Below are positions 24,710-32,654 of a DNA stretch of 38,493 nt, in pieces. Made by a program: the position numbers and the translations under genes. The first letter of the stretch is position 1. Each line of letters starts with the position of its first letter. The stretch is from the NCBI GenBank assembly GCA_937916485.1, contig CALFSV010000069.1, forward strand, positions 1-38,493, in the 5' to 3' direction. Source of the stretch: an uncultured Paracoccaceae bacterium. Lineage in GTDB: Bacteria > Pseudomonadota > Alphaproteobacteria > Rhodobacterales > Rhodobacteraceae. The notes beneath the pieces are model-generated. The model saw nothing but the letters and a program-made list of their open reading frames with translations. It was not told where the DNA came from and did no database searches.

Positions 24710-25761
24710 GCGTGGATCGCCTGGCCAAGGCCCTGCGTGGCCAGGCCGAGGCCTGCGCCGGGCTGGGCTCGCCCTTCATGGCGCAGTTATGCAGGGTTCT
24801 GGCGGACAGGCTTGAACCGGGCACCGCCCTCACGGACCGGTTGTTCGGCTGGGAGGGGGATCTGTCGCCCCGTGCCGAATCCGTGCCGCTGCGACTTTGT
24901 GGTGCCTTGCACGCTCTGCATCTGAAGGGCCACGAGGGTTTGGCGAAGGTCTATCCACCCAATGCTGCCTCTGATGCAGACCTTTGGGCTGCGGTGGGGG
25001 GGGCCTTGCAGACCGAGGCCGCGTTTATCGATGCCTGGATCGACAGTGCCCCACAGACCAACGAGGTGCGACGGTCTGCTGTTTTGATTGCAACGGCGCA
25101 TTGGCTATGTGCCCGCCATCCAATGCCCCTCGTCCTATCAGAGCTTGGGGCGAGCGGTGGCCTGAATCTGATGTTCGACCGGTTCGCTCTAAGCGTCGGG
25201 GAAATGATGCTGGGGCCAAAAGACCCGGCATTGGAGCTTAGGCCGGAGTGGAGCGGGCCTGTACCGCAGGCGACAACCGTTGAGGTGGCAGCACGGGAAG
25301 GGGTGGACCTGAACCCGCTAGACCCACGCAACCCTGATGATGTCCTGCGCCTGCGGGCCTACCTCTGGCCCGATCAGCCAGAGCGCCTATCCCTGACCGA
25401 TGCGGCGATCGCTGTGGCCGGTTCGCCGGTGATCAAGGGCGATGCCGTCGACTGGCTGGAAAAGCGCCTCGCTGCGCCGTTTCACGGCAGGCTTCACCTG
25501 ATCTACACTACGATTGCCTGGCAGTACTTTGCCGCCGCCGCCCAGTCCTGCGGTAAGGCGATGATCGAGGCTGCAGGGGCAGTAGCGACGCAGGACAGCC
25601 CCCTTGCCTGGCTGGGAATGGAGAATGACGGTGGCGTGGGTGGACCGGGTGCAGCCGTGAGCCTACGCCTATGGCCTGGGGATCATAGCATCAATCTGAG
25701 CCGGGCCGATTTTCACGGACGTTGGGTGCGCTGGGATGTCGCCGACGAAGGGGTTGAGTGA
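24706..25761 (+). CDS. DUF2332 family protein
   Basis: The 351-residue soluble protein matches the DUF2332 pattern. It has an N-terminal helical QAEACAGLGSPFMAQLCRVLADRL, a central PLVLSELGASGGLNLMFDRF (about residues 140-160), LNPLDPRNPDDVLRLRAYLWPDQPERL (about 205-231), and a late LHLIYTTIAWQYF segment. The SELGASGGLNL glycine motif hints at a Rossmann-like nucleotide site, but no activity is known to me. GTG start overlapping the pth stop codon, so translation is coupled to pth. No signal peptide or membrane segment. Confidence 0.85.
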   Translation: MSVDRLAKALRGQAEACAGLGSPFMAQLCRVLADRLEPGTALTDRLFGWEGDLSPRAESVPLRLCGALHALHLKGHEGLAKVYPPNAASDADLWAAVGGALQTEAAFIDAWIDSAPQTNEVRRSAVLIATAHWLCARHPMPLVLSELGASGGLNLMFDRFALSVGEMMLGPKDPALELRPEWSGPVPQATTVEVAAREGVDLNPLDPRNPDDVLRLRAYLWPDQPERLSLTDAAIAVAGSPVIKGDAVDWLEKRLAAPFHGRLHLIYTTIAWQYFAAAAQSCGKAMIEAAGAVATQDSPLAWLGMENDGGVGGPGAAVSLRLWPGDHSINLSRADFHGRWVRWDVADEGVE

Positions 25762-25813
25762 CGGTGCAGAAGCGCCTCTATTGTGCATGTTTGCTACAAA
25801 CACGGAGGGTACC

Positions 25814-26197
25814 ATGATCAAGGATGCATCGGTGAATGTGAGAGGGGGAGCGCTGGCCAGTTGCTCCATCGACCCGCTAACCGGGTTCTTTCGCAACGGG
25901 GCATGCGATACCTGTGCCGAAGATCGGGGGAGCCATACAGTCTGCGCCGTCATGACAGACGAATTTCTGGCGTTCTCAAAGTATGTGGGGAACGATCTTT
26001 CCACCCCTCACCCTGAATACGGTTTTGCCGGGCTCAAACCGGGGGATCATTGGTGCCTGTGTGCCGGTCGTTTCATGCAGGCCCACGAAGAGGGCTGTGC
26101 GCCAAGGGTCAACTTGGACGCAACTCACAAGGCCGCCCTTGATATTGTGCCGCTGGACGTGCTGGAAATGCACGCCCTTGATGCCGGAACACCCTAG
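25814..26197 (+). CDS. DUF2237 family protein
   Basis: The 127-residue protein matches the small DUF2237 family, with SCSIDPLTGFFRNGACDTCAEDRGSHTVCAVMTDEFLAFSK in the first half, GNDLSTPHPEYGFAGLKPGDHWCLCAGRF in the middle and LDATHKAALDIVPLDVLE at the end. Several cysteines and histidines could bind metal, but no function is established. The frame extends upstream to 25736. The ATG at 25814 has GGAGGG 4-5 nt ahead and starts where family sequence starts. Its TAG stop shares the CTAG tetranucleotide with the stop of the convergent LuxR-type gene. Confidence 0.85.
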   Translation: MIKDASVNVRGGALASCSIDPLTGFFRNGACDTCAEDRGSHTVCAVMTDEFLAFSKYVGNDLSTPHPEYGFAGLKPGDHWCLCAGRFMQAHEEGCAPRVNLDATHKAALDIVPLDVLEMHALDAGTP

Positions 26198-26730
26198 GGG
26201 GCCGATAGGCTTACCTGGGCTGGCGTCGTGTCAGGTTGGGTTGGGGACTGTGAAATCGGTCCGTCCATCAGGTCTTCGATGAACAGACTTAGCAGCTGGG
26301 GGCGGCCCGAAACGCCAGCCTTTCGATAGATGGCATTGGTCTGGGCCTTGACTGTGCCTTCGCTGGTACTGCGTAGGCTGGCGATCTCCTGAGTGGAAAT
26401 CCCCTTGATCGAGAACATTGCAACGTCCCGTTCGGCCGGGGTCAGTGACCATTCCGTGAACCGTTCTTCCAGCAGATCGTAGAATGCTCCGGTGGCGACC
26501 TTTAACTGGGCTTCCACCCGGGCCGTCCGTGCAAGGGTTCGACGCAAGGCAAGAAGGCCCAAGATGCTTCCCAGGACAAGCCCGAGGGCGGCGCCCAATT
26601 CGATAGCTTCGTAGGCGGACCAAGGCAGAGGAGGGAGGCCAAAGACGGAAACAGCGATATTGAACAGAAAGAAGGCGGCGCATAGCGCCTGCACAACCAG
26701 CACCGAAACGATGACCCGGCGACTTGTCAC
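26194..26730 (-). CDS. Membrane-anchored LuxR-type helix-turn-helix regulator
   Basis: The 178-residue protein has two N-terminal membrane helices (about residues 6-30 and 42-62), a short charged linker, and a C-terminal LuxR/GerE-type DNA-binding domain (about 95-155). That domain shows LTPAERDVAMFSIKGISTQEIASLRSTSEGTVKAQTNAIYRKAGVSG. There is no receiver or autoinducer domain, so the input is probably sensed through the membrane part. It lies 30 bp downstream of the Asp-rich secreted protein gene on the same strand, as the last gene of a possible three-gene unit. A regulatory link to those genes is inferred from position only. Confidence 0.85.
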   Translation of the reverse strand: MTSRRVIVSVLVVQALCAAFFLFNIAVSVFGLPPLPWSAYEAIELGAALGLVLGSILGLLALRRTLARTARVEAQLKVATGAFYDLLEERFTEWSLTPAERDVAMFSIKGISTQEIASLRSTSEGTVKAQTNAIYRKAGVSGRPQLLSLFIEDLMDGPISQSPTQPDTTPAQVSLSAP

Positions 26731-26760
26731 TGGCTGTCCTCAGGTTGACGGTAGGGCCGG

Positions 26761-27216
26761 TCAGCTTTCGTCGTCATCGCTGTCGTCGTCATCATCGCTG
26801 TCGTCGTCCTTGTCGTCTTCATCGTCTTTATCGTCCGCCTCGTCCCTTTCATCGTCATCCGAGCTTGCCCGTGGCGGATCACGGTCGTCATCGGATGCGG
26901 ACCGCCGTGCATCGCGGTCGTCAGAATCGCGATCCCTTGGGTCAACCAGTCGCAGACCAGCCGGTCCGTCGCCATCCCTCTGTTCCCAAAAGTCGCGAAG
27001 GATTTCACCTGTGTTAGGATTGAACACAATCTCACGTCGCAGATCGTCGCTAAGGGCAACGATCCGGATACGGCCCAAAAAGGTTCGGTTGATGTTGAAG
27101 TCGTCAAAACCCTGGGCCTGAAGCTGGGTCAGGACGCTTTCCTGTGGCGTTTGCGCCTGCACCGCGAAGGGGGCCAGCAATAAGGCCGTGCAAAGCATGA
27201 ATGGGCGAAGGGTCAC
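26761..27216 (-). CDS. Secreted PepSY-like protein with Asp-rich tail
   Basis: The 151-residue product has a signal peptide (cleavage likely after VQA21) and one PepSY-like module (about residues 24-76). The module has VLTQLQAQGFDDFNINRT, a beta region and NPNTGEILRDFW. A tail from about residue 92 to the end is dominated by Asp with Arg, Ser, Glu and Lys, ending in nearly pure Asp/Ser. The start is taken as GTG at 27216 because AGGAG lies 8 nt upstream; the ATG at 27198 would cut into the signal peptide. The module is clearly related to those of the next upstream gene. The acidic tail suggests binding of cations or basic surfaces outside the inner membrane; that is inference. Confidence 0.78.
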   Translation of the reverse strand: MTLRPFMLCTALLLAPFAVQAQTPQESVLTQLQAQGFDDFNINRTFLGRIRIVALSDDLRREIVFNPNTGEILRDFWEQRDGDGPAGLRLVDPRDRDSDDRDARRSASDDDRDPPRASSDDDERDEADDKDDEDDKDDDSDDDDDSDDDES

Positions 27217-27272
27217 CTTGACGTCTCCTGAAACGGGGGCGGTTACTGAAAAGCTTCCCCCAAAGTGGCTAT

Positions 27273-27308
27273 CCCGCGGCAAAGCACATGTTGCCGCGGG
27301 AGGTTTTT
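27273..27308 (+). terminator. Strong hairpin with T-tract on plus strand, between the two Asp-rich genes
   Basis: A perfect 10-bp stem CCCGCGGCAA/TTGCCGCGGG with an 8-nt loop is followed on the plus strand by AGGTTTTT. Both neighbouring genes are on the minus strand and there is no plus-strand gene upstream. It would act as a terminator only for antisense transcription; on the minus strand it is a leader hairpin about 57 nt before the 27216 start. Confidence 0.5.
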
Positions 27309-27355
27309 GCACCGCTATATCGATGCCATTCTTTTACTGCTCGGACTAGACCGGA

Positions 27356-28183
27356 TCAGTCGTCGTCGCCGTCGTCGCTGTCGTCGTCACCATGATCATC
27401 GTCGCGATCATCATCACGATCATCGTCATCATCGTCATGGTCGTCGTCGTCATCATGATCGTCATCATGATCATCGTCATGGTCGTCATCATCGTAGCTG
27501 TCATCATCGTCGTCGTCATAGCTGTCGTCATCATAGCTATCGTCGTCGCGGCGGTTGCCGTTGGCGCCGACGAAGTCGCGCAACTCGCTGCGAACTTCGA
27601 TGCCCGGGCTTGTATCGTCGCCAGCTTCGACAGTCTCGGTGCTTTGGTACAGAATATCACCGGAATTGATATCATAGACGTACTCGAGCTTGGTGCCGTC
27701 TCTCACGGCCTCTACTTTGACTTGAGTAAGGCCTTCTTTGATTTCGATACGGGTATAGCCTTGTTCTTGCAGCATTGGGATCAACTCGTCGCTGGCCCCC
27801 TGAGCCTGAAGCAATGTTGTCGACAGCGTCAGGGCGGTCGTCGCAATGCTATCGTCGTCGCGGCGGTTGCCGTTGGCGCCGACGAAGTCGCGCAACTCGC
27901 TGCGGACTTCGATGCCCGGGCTTGTATCGTCGCCTGCTTCGACAGACTCGGTGCTTTGGTAGAGAATGTCGCCAGTGGTGATATCGTAGATGTACTCGAG
28001 CTTCATCCCGTCTTTCACGGCCTCGACTTTGACTTGCGTAAGGCCCTGTTTGATTTCAATGCGGGTATAGCCTTGTTCTTGCAGCATTGGGACCAACTCG
28101 TCGCTGACCCCCTGGGCCTTAAGAAATGTTGTCGACAGCGTCAGGGCGGTCGTCGCAATCAGCAGTGTTTTGGTAAAACGCAT
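27356..28183 (-). CDS. Secreted duplicated PepSY-like protein with poly-Asp/His tail
   Basis: The 275-residue product starts with a signal peptide (MRFTKTLLIATTALTL, cleavage probably near AQG). It contains two copies of a 104-residue unit (residues 9-112 and 113-216), 93 of 104 identical by my count. Each unit holds a PepSY-like module (LVPMLQEQGYTRIEI, then beta strands and TTGDILYQS) and a SELRDFVGANGNRRDDDS linker. The second unit repeats the hydrophobic signal core in mid-protein. The last 59 residues are about three-quarters Asp with His, Ser, Tyr and Arg. AGAGGA lies 8 nt before the ATG. A role in binding metal ions or interacting with envelope components is a guess. Confidence 0.8.
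   Translation of the reverse strand: MRFTKTLLIATTALTLSTTFLKAQGVSDELVPMLQEQGYTRIEIKQGLTQVKVEAVKDGMKLEYIYDITTGDILYQSTESVEAGDDTSPGIEVRSELRDFVGANGNRRDDDSIATTALTLSTTLLQAQGASDELIPMLQEQGYTRIEIKEGLTQVKVEAVRDGTKLEYVYDINSGDILYQSTETVEAGDDTSPGIEVRSELRDFVGANGNRRDDDSYDDDSYDDDDDDSYDDDDHDDDHDDDHDDDDDHDDDDDDRDDDRDDDHGDDDSDDGDDD
27359..27535. repeat. Low-complexity GAY-codon tract (poly-Asp tail)
   Basis: On the plus strand this is a run of TCRTCR-type triplets (TCGTCATCATCG and variants) encoding the Asp/His tail on the minus strand. Such tracts can gain or lose whole triplets by slippage without a frameshift. A similar shorter tract lies at about 26764-26870 in the neighbouring gene. Confidence 0.85.
27536..28159 (-). 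repeat. 312-bp in-frame tandem duplication
   Basis: Unit A is 27536-27847 and unit B is 27848-28159. Four separate anchors (the GCTATCGTCGTCGCGG start, TTGTTCTTGCAGC, TCAGGGCGGT and the end) all give a period of exactly 312 bp, i.e. 104 codons. The copies differ by scattered substitutions, about 11 of 104 residues. The duplication is therefore not recent, and an assembly artefact is unlikely. Confidence 0.95.
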
Positions 28184-28351
28184 CTTGAAATCCTCTTTCT
28201 CAGATCGGGTGAGCCCACCCTGTGTGGGCCGTCCATGACAGTGACAAAGCCCGGAAAAACCATCGTGATCTATTGACCACGAGTTTATCACACCGTCGAT
28301 AAACCTGGGGCCAAGTCGCATAAACCAAGGTTTATGTGGCTGTTGTCCAAT

Positions 28352-28379
28352 AAAAAAGGGACATGCCAAAGCATGCCCC
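28352..28379 (-). terminator. Rho-independent terminator of trpB
   Basis: On the minus strand GGGGCATGC and GCATGTCCC form a 9-bp stem (one G-T pair) around a 4-nt loop, followed by six Ts. It lies about 30 nt after the trpB stop codon. Confidence 0.9.
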
Positions 28380-28407
28380 GTTTAACACGATCCCGCGAAT
28401 TCCGGGG

Positions 28408-29634
28408 TCAAATCTTCATGTCAAAGCCAAGGTGCTTGGCCACGGTAAAGATGTCCTTGTCGCCGCGGCCGCACATGTTCATGCAGATGATGTGATCAGA
28501 TGGCAGGGTTGGTGCGATCTTCATCACATGGGCCAGGGCGTGGGAGGGTTCCAGCGCGGGGATGATTCCCTCAAGCGCACAGCACAGCTGGAACGCCTCG
28601 AGCGCTTCGACATCGGTGATCGAGACATACTTGGCCCGACCGATTTCGTGCAGCCAGGAATGTTCAGGACCGATTCCCGGATAATCGAGGCCCGCCGAGA
28701 TCGAGAACCCTTCAAGGATCTGGCCGTCGTCATCCTGCAACAGGTAGGTCCGGTTGCCATGCAGAACGCCCGGCCGACCGCCGGTGAGAGAGGCGCAATG
28801 CTCCATCTTTTCGTTCACGCCTTTGCCGCCGGCCTCAACGCCAATGATATTGACGCTCTTGTCGTCGAGGAAAGGGAAGAACAGGCCCATCGCGTTCGAC
28901 CCACCGCCGATGGCAGCAATGATGGTGTCCGGCAGGCGGCCTTCGGCCTCCATCATCTGTTCCTTGGTTTCCTTGCCGATGATCGCCTGAAAATCGCGGA
29001 CCATGGCCGGGTAGGGGTGGGGGCCCGCCACGGTGCCGATGCAATAAAAGGTGTCGCGAACGTTGGTGACCCAGTCGCGCAGGGCGTCGTTCATGGCATC
29101 CTTCAGGGTGCCACGCCCTGAGGTAACAGGGATGACCTCTGCGCCCAGAAGGCGCATGCGGAACACGTTGGGGGCCTGACGTTCGACGTCATGGGCGCCC
29201 ATGTAGACCACGCACTTCAGCCCGAACTTGGCGCAGACGGTTGCGGTGGCGACGCCGTGCTGGCCCGCGCCGGTTTCAGCGATGATCCGGGTCTTGCCCA
29301 TGCGGCGGGCCAGGATGATCTGACCCAGCACGTTGTTGATCTTGTGCGCGCCGGTGTGGTTCAGCTCGTCCCGCTTCATATAGACCTTGGCCCCGCCTAG
29401 ATGCTCGGTCAGGCGCTCGGCGTGATAAAGCGGGGAAGGGCGGCCGACATAATGCTTCCAGAGGAAGTCCATCTCGGCCCAGAACGTCTCGTCGGTCTTG
29501 GCATGCTCGTACTCGGCTTCAAGGCTGAGGATGAGGGGCATGAGGGTTTCCGACACAAAGCGCCCGCCGAAATCGCCAAAGCGGCCATTCTCGTCAGGGC
29601 CGGTCATGAAGCTGTTTATCAGATCTTCGGGCAT
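28408..29634 (-). CDS. trpB: Tryptophan synthase beta chain
   Basis: The PLP enzyme TrpB joins indole with serine. The 408-residue protein has the PLP lysine Lys98 in [26 protein letters not shown] follows, then the phosphate-binding [14 protein letters not shown] and the late CGRGDKD. The length is normal. GGAG lies 8 nt before the ATG and a terminator follows. It is transcribed alone: trpA lies about 4.5 kb away on the same strand with two metabolic genes and one opposite gene between, and trpF is on the other strand. The two subunits must still assemble for indole channelling. Confidence 0.96.
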   Translation of the reverse strand: MPEDLINSFMTGPDENGRFGDFGGRFVSETLMPLILSLEAEYEHAKTDETFWAEMDFLWKHYVGRPSPLYHAERLTEHLGGAKVYMKRDELNHTGAHKINNVLGQIILARRMGKTRIIAETGAGQHGVATATVCAKFGLKCVVYMGAHDVERQAPNVFRMRLLGAEVIPVTSGRGTLKDAMNDALRDWVTNVRDTFYCIGTVAGPHPYPAMVRDFQAIIGKETKEQMMEAEGRLPDTIIAAIGGGSNAMGLFFPFLDDKSVNIIGVEAGGKGVNEKMEHCASLTGGRPGVLHGNRTYLLQDDDGQILEGFSISAGLDYPGIGPEHSWLHEIGRAKYVSITDVEALEAFQLCCALEGIIPALEPSHALAHVMKIAPTLPSDHIICMNMCGRGDKDIFTVAKHLGFDMKI

Positions 29635-30011
29635 GGGCGTTCTCCAATAGCAGGGACACTGTCATGTAGCGCCCGGATGGGGTGGGGTAAAGCGGGCGGT
29701 GTTAGTAAGGTATCGCTTTTGGCCCACTGGTGCGGGCCAATGCCGCCGGTCACCTTTGGGACAATCGCCCACCTGTGCGGCGGGCCAGCATGGGCCATGG
29801 GCCCGGCCCCCTGTACCTCGGCGGGTCCGTGCCGCGCCGCCGTCCAGGCCGGCAAACCGTCGTTGGTTGTGTCTTCTCAAAACGAGGAATGGGTCAAAGG
29901 CCTTCTTGCAAGAAAAAGACTTTCGCTTGGGTGAAACTCTTTGCCGACCTGTTCCGTGCCTGTTTCGAACTGGTGGACATGACGTTCACTGGACCGAAAA
30001 TGGAGAGACTC
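29635..30011. other. Intergenic region between divergent trpB and DUF7282 gene
   Basis: This 377-bp interval contains no gene I can support. Frames continue upstream of the DUF7282 gene, but the signal peptide begins at 30012. A 7-bp hairpin TTGGCCC/GGGCCAA (29719-29740) lies in the trpB leader without a T-tract on either strand, so a trp attenuator cannot be claimed. Promoters for both genes are expected here but were not identified. Confidence 0.5.
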
Positions 30012-30425
30012 ATGAAAACCCTTATTTCAGCCCTGACCCTTACATTTGCCGCAACCAGTGCCTTTGCTGCCGGCCACGCCGCCATGCCGTCCGTTGAAGC
30101 GACCAACCAATCGGTTGCCGACGGAGTCGTGAGTGCCGAGATGGTTGTTGCTGCCCAAAACGGCTGGATGGTCGTGCACCGGACCGACATGGAAATGAAG
30201 CCCGGCCCTGTCGTGGGCTATGCCCCCCTTCGCATGGGCGACAACGTTGACGTCGCCGCGATCCTGACGGAAGAGGTCGCGCCTGGTGAGATGCTTATGC
30301 TGATGGTCCATTCCGAAGCTGGTGGCGTGATGACCGGCGGTTTCGAATACACGCTTGGCGCCGTCGAAGACGGTCCAATCCGCATAGACGGCGACCTTGT
30401 CATGACCGTGATCACCGCCGAGTAA
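30012..30425 (+). CDS. Secreted DUF7282-type protein
   Basis: The 137-residue product has a Sec signal peptide (MKTLISALTLTFAATSAFA, cleavage likely after AFA or AAG) and one beta-rich domain. The domain shows NGWMVVHRTDMEMKPGPVVGYAPLRMGDNVDVAAIL and MLMVHSEAGG..TGGFEYTLGAVEDGP, a pattern I associate with DUF7282 proteins (found in haloarchaea and proteobacteria). No function is known. The start at 30012 follows GGAGAG closely; an in-frame ATG at 30000 would add four residues before the signal. It is divergent from trpB and converges on the amylosucrase gene. Confidence 0.75.
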   Translation: MKTLISALTLTFAATSAFAAGHAAMPSVEATNQSVADGVVSAEMVVAAQNGWMVVHRTDMEMKPGPVVGYAPLRMGDNVDVAAILTEEVAPGEMLMLMVHSEAGGVMTGGFEYTLGAVEDGPIRIDGDLVMTVITAE

Positions 30426-30490
30426 TCCGCTCTGTCGTATCGTTCGGAGAGGTCAGGACCTGAGGCTATGGCCCCGGCACGACATCAAGG

Positions 30491-30526
30491 CATCGCCCGA
30501 AACGCCACATTGCGTTGCGGGCGATG
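30491..30526. repeat. Long hairpin between convergent genes
   Basis: The arms CATCGCCCG / CGGGCGATG (9 bp) continue inward past one A/G mismatch into AACGC/GCGTT (5 bp) around a 6-nt loop. The hairpin lies in the gap between the DUF7282 gene and amylosucrase. A two-way terminator is the natural guess, but neither side has a T-tract. Confidence 0.6.
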
Positions 30527-30607
30527 TCAATTGTGACGTTTGTGAAAGCTTGTCAGGGCACCTGTCCAATCCCCGCCAGGGCCTTGTTTAGCCTTGCAGC
30601 CGCGTCC

Positions 30608-32575
30608 CTAGGCTACCGGTCGGAACCACAATGCTCCATACGGTGGGACCACGATCTGTCCTTGGGTCAGGGTCAGCGGCGTCTTACTAAGCAGGTCCTC
30701 ATAGTCCTTTCCGGCTGTCAGCTGGAGCGCCCATGGGGTTATCCTCTGCTCGGCCTCGGTGAAGTTGAACACGCAGGTGACTGTGCAATCGCCGCCTTCG
30801 CGATCAAAGACGAAAAGTGCTGGGTTTCCGAGGTCGCGCACCCGCGTCGGCACATCCGAGGCCAGTTGCGTCGTGGCCTTGCGGACCGCGATGATGTGTC
30901 GGACCCCGGCGTGAATGCGCGGGCCGGGCTCGTCGATCCGGTTGGCGGTGTTCAGCGCATCCCAGTCCATCGCGGGACGCTGCATCCAGCGACTGTCCCC
31001 GGCCTGCTCGGGGATGTCTGCATAGGCATAGTCATTGGTCAGTCCGATCTCGTCCCCCATGTATAGCAGGGGCACTCCCCCGTAAGAGGCGATCAGGGCG
31101 TTGCCCATCAGGATCCGGGCAATCGCCAGCGACACGGCGACATTGTCGCCCGTCTCGCAGGCCTGTTCCAACCCGGCGAGCGAGGCGAAGCTGCCATTGG
31201 TCCGCCGGTCGCCGGTTTCTTCGTTGACCTGAAAGTCGGCGCCCCGGGCAAAGCTCATCGGGAAGTTGCCGGTGTAGAAGTCGGCCAGGAACTTGCGGTG
31301 CCCCGGCCCGGTCATCATCGGAACATGGGCTGTGTCATCCTCGGTAATCGCCCAGCCGATGTCGTCGTGGCAACGGATATAGGTGGCCCAGCAAGCATGG
31401 CGAAAGCTTTCGGGAAAGTGGTTTTTCATGACGTAGGTCATCAGCCGGGTGTCCCGCGCTGCAAGCGAGGACCAGAATTGCACCATCAGGCTGTTTTGGT
31501 AGGCAAGGTTTGACACCTTGCCGGCGTGGCTGCCGGTCCCAAGATAGGGGACGAGGTCGGCGGGTCCGACGATCGCCTCGGCCTTATGGATGACCGCCGG
31601 GGCTGTCACCCGGATCGCCTGTACCAGAGCCTGAAGGATATCGTGGACCTCTGGCAGGTTCTGGCACTGTGTGCCCATCTTCTTCCACATGAAGGCCACG
31701 GCATCGAGGCGGAACACCTCTACTCCCTTATTGGCAAGGAACAGCATGGTGTCGACGATCGCTAGGAACACCTCTGGGTTGGCCCAGTTCAGGTCCCATT
31801 GATACTCGTTGAACGTCGTCCAGACCCATTTCCCCTTCGGCCCGATGTCCGGGTAGAAGGTAAAGTTGCCCGGCGCCTGATCGGGAAAGATCTCAAGCAG
31901 GGTCGCCTCGTAGGCCTTAGGCAGCGTGTCGTCGTCAAACATCCGGTAGAAGGCTTGGTAGAAGGGATCGCCTGCGCGTGCCTTCACCGCCCATTCGTGT
32001 TCTTTGGCGGTATGGTTCAGCACCATGTCGATGCAGGTCGAAATGCCCGAGGCCCGCAATTGAAGGGTCGCCATCTGGAAGTCGGCCATCGTGCCAAGGT
32101 CGGGGTTGATCTCGCGGTAATCCATCACCGCATAACCGCCGTCCGACGCGCCGGGGCGCGGTTTGAGGCAGGGCATCATGTGGGCATAGGTGACCCCAAG
32201 GTCCTTCAGGTAGGGGATGTGTCCGGCGATATTGGCCACCCGCCCGGCGAACTTGTCGATGTAGAAGACATAGGCGACCATCTCTTCGGATAGAAACCAG
32301 TCGGGCGTCAGGTCACGCTCAAGGTCCAGGAGCCGAAGATCGGCGGGCCTCTCCTGCCAATGCTGGTCCAGAAGGCCACGCAGGCGGTCCATCAGCGGTT
32401 CTATCGCTGTCGTGTCCCCGTAGAGCCGCGACAAGGGCCCGATTAGGTCGCGACGCCCCCGTTGCCAACGCAGCTCAAACAGGCGGTCGTCGCTGACACC
32501 CGTTGCTGCGGCGGCCTTTGGTGCCCGTTTGGCGGTGGGGGAGCTTTTGCGCGGGGCTTTGGTCGTTGGGGGCAT
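30608..32575 (-). CDS. Amylosucrase-like alpha-glucan transferase (GH13)
   Basis: The 655-residue protein has the GH13 subfamily 4 layout. After a Lys/Ala/Pro-rich N-terminus (residues 1-25) come a helical N-domain and a (beta/alpha)8 barrel. The barrel shows DMVLNHTAKEHEWA (about 183-196), the nucleophile Asp291 in VEVFRLDAVAF, the acid/base Glu333 in HKAEAIVG and the third carboxylate Asp404 in RCHDDIGW. The spacing and flanks resemble amylosucrase, which builds alpha-1,4-glucan from sucrose. Sucrose hydrolase or another GH13_4 activity is possible. It has no signal peptide, so it is cytoplasmic. GAGGA precedes the ATG. It lies 79 bp downstream of the lactate dehydrogenase gene. Confidence 0.88.
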   Translation of the reverse strand: MPPTTKAPRKSSPTAKRAPKAAAATGVSDDRLFELRWQRGRRDLIGPLSRLYGDTTAIEPLMDRLRGLLDQHWQERPADLRLLDLERDLTPDWFLSEEMVAYVFYIDKFAGRVANIAGHIPYLKDLGVTYAHMMPCLKPRPGASDGGYAVMDYREINPDLGTMADFQMATLQLRASGISTCIDMVLNHTAKEHEWAVKARAGDPFYQAFYRMFDDDTLPKAYEATLLEIFPDQAPGNFTFYPDIGPKGKWVWTTFNEYQWDLNWANPEVFLAIVDTMLFLANKGVEVFRLDAVAFMWKKMGTQCQNLPEVHDILQALVQAIRVTAPAVIHKAEAIVGPADLVPYLGTGSHAGKVSNLAYQNSLMVQFWSSLAARDTRLMTYVMKNHFPESFRHACWATYIRCHDDIGWAITEDDTAHVPMMTGPGHRKFLADFYTGNFPMSFARGADFQVNEETGDRRTNGSFASLAGLEQACETGDNVAVSLAIARILMGNALIASYGGVPLLYMGDEIGLTNDYAYADIPEQAGDSRWMQRPAMDWDALNTANRIDEPGPRIHAGVRHIIAVRKATTQLASDVPTRVRDLGNPALFVFDREGGDCTVTCVFNFTEAEQRITPWALQLTAGKDYEDLLSKTPLTLTQGQIVVPPYGALWFRPVA

Positions 32576-32592
32576 TTTGTCCTCGGCGAAAG

Positions 32593-32609
32593 GGGCGCAT
32601 CAGGCGCCC
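32593..32609 (-). terminator. Weak hairpin between lactate dehydrogenase and amylosucrase genes
   Basis: On the minus strand GGGCGC/GCGCCC with a 5-nt loop is followed by CTTTC. It is short and has few Ts. It might weakly end the lactate dehydrogenase transcript, or be chance. Confidence 0.3.
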
Positions 32610-32654
32610 GCTTTCAGCATTATGGCAGCGAGGTTGCGTTTGAAACAGGTTTGA

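Noticed and set aside
26660..27121. Plus-strand frame rich in Ser/Leu over the Asp-rich gene
   Set aside because: It is an out-of-frame reading of the GAY triplet tract with no independent support.
27392..28276. 294-codon plus-strand frame that looks like a hydrophobic membrane protein
   Set aside because: The Val/Ile runs are the complement of Asp codons on the minus strand. The minus-strand frame has a signal peptide, ribosome-binding site and PepSY-like modules.
29719..29740. Hairpin in trpB leader as a tryptophan attenuator
   Set aside because: No T-tract on the minus strand and no Trp-rich leader peptide could be found.
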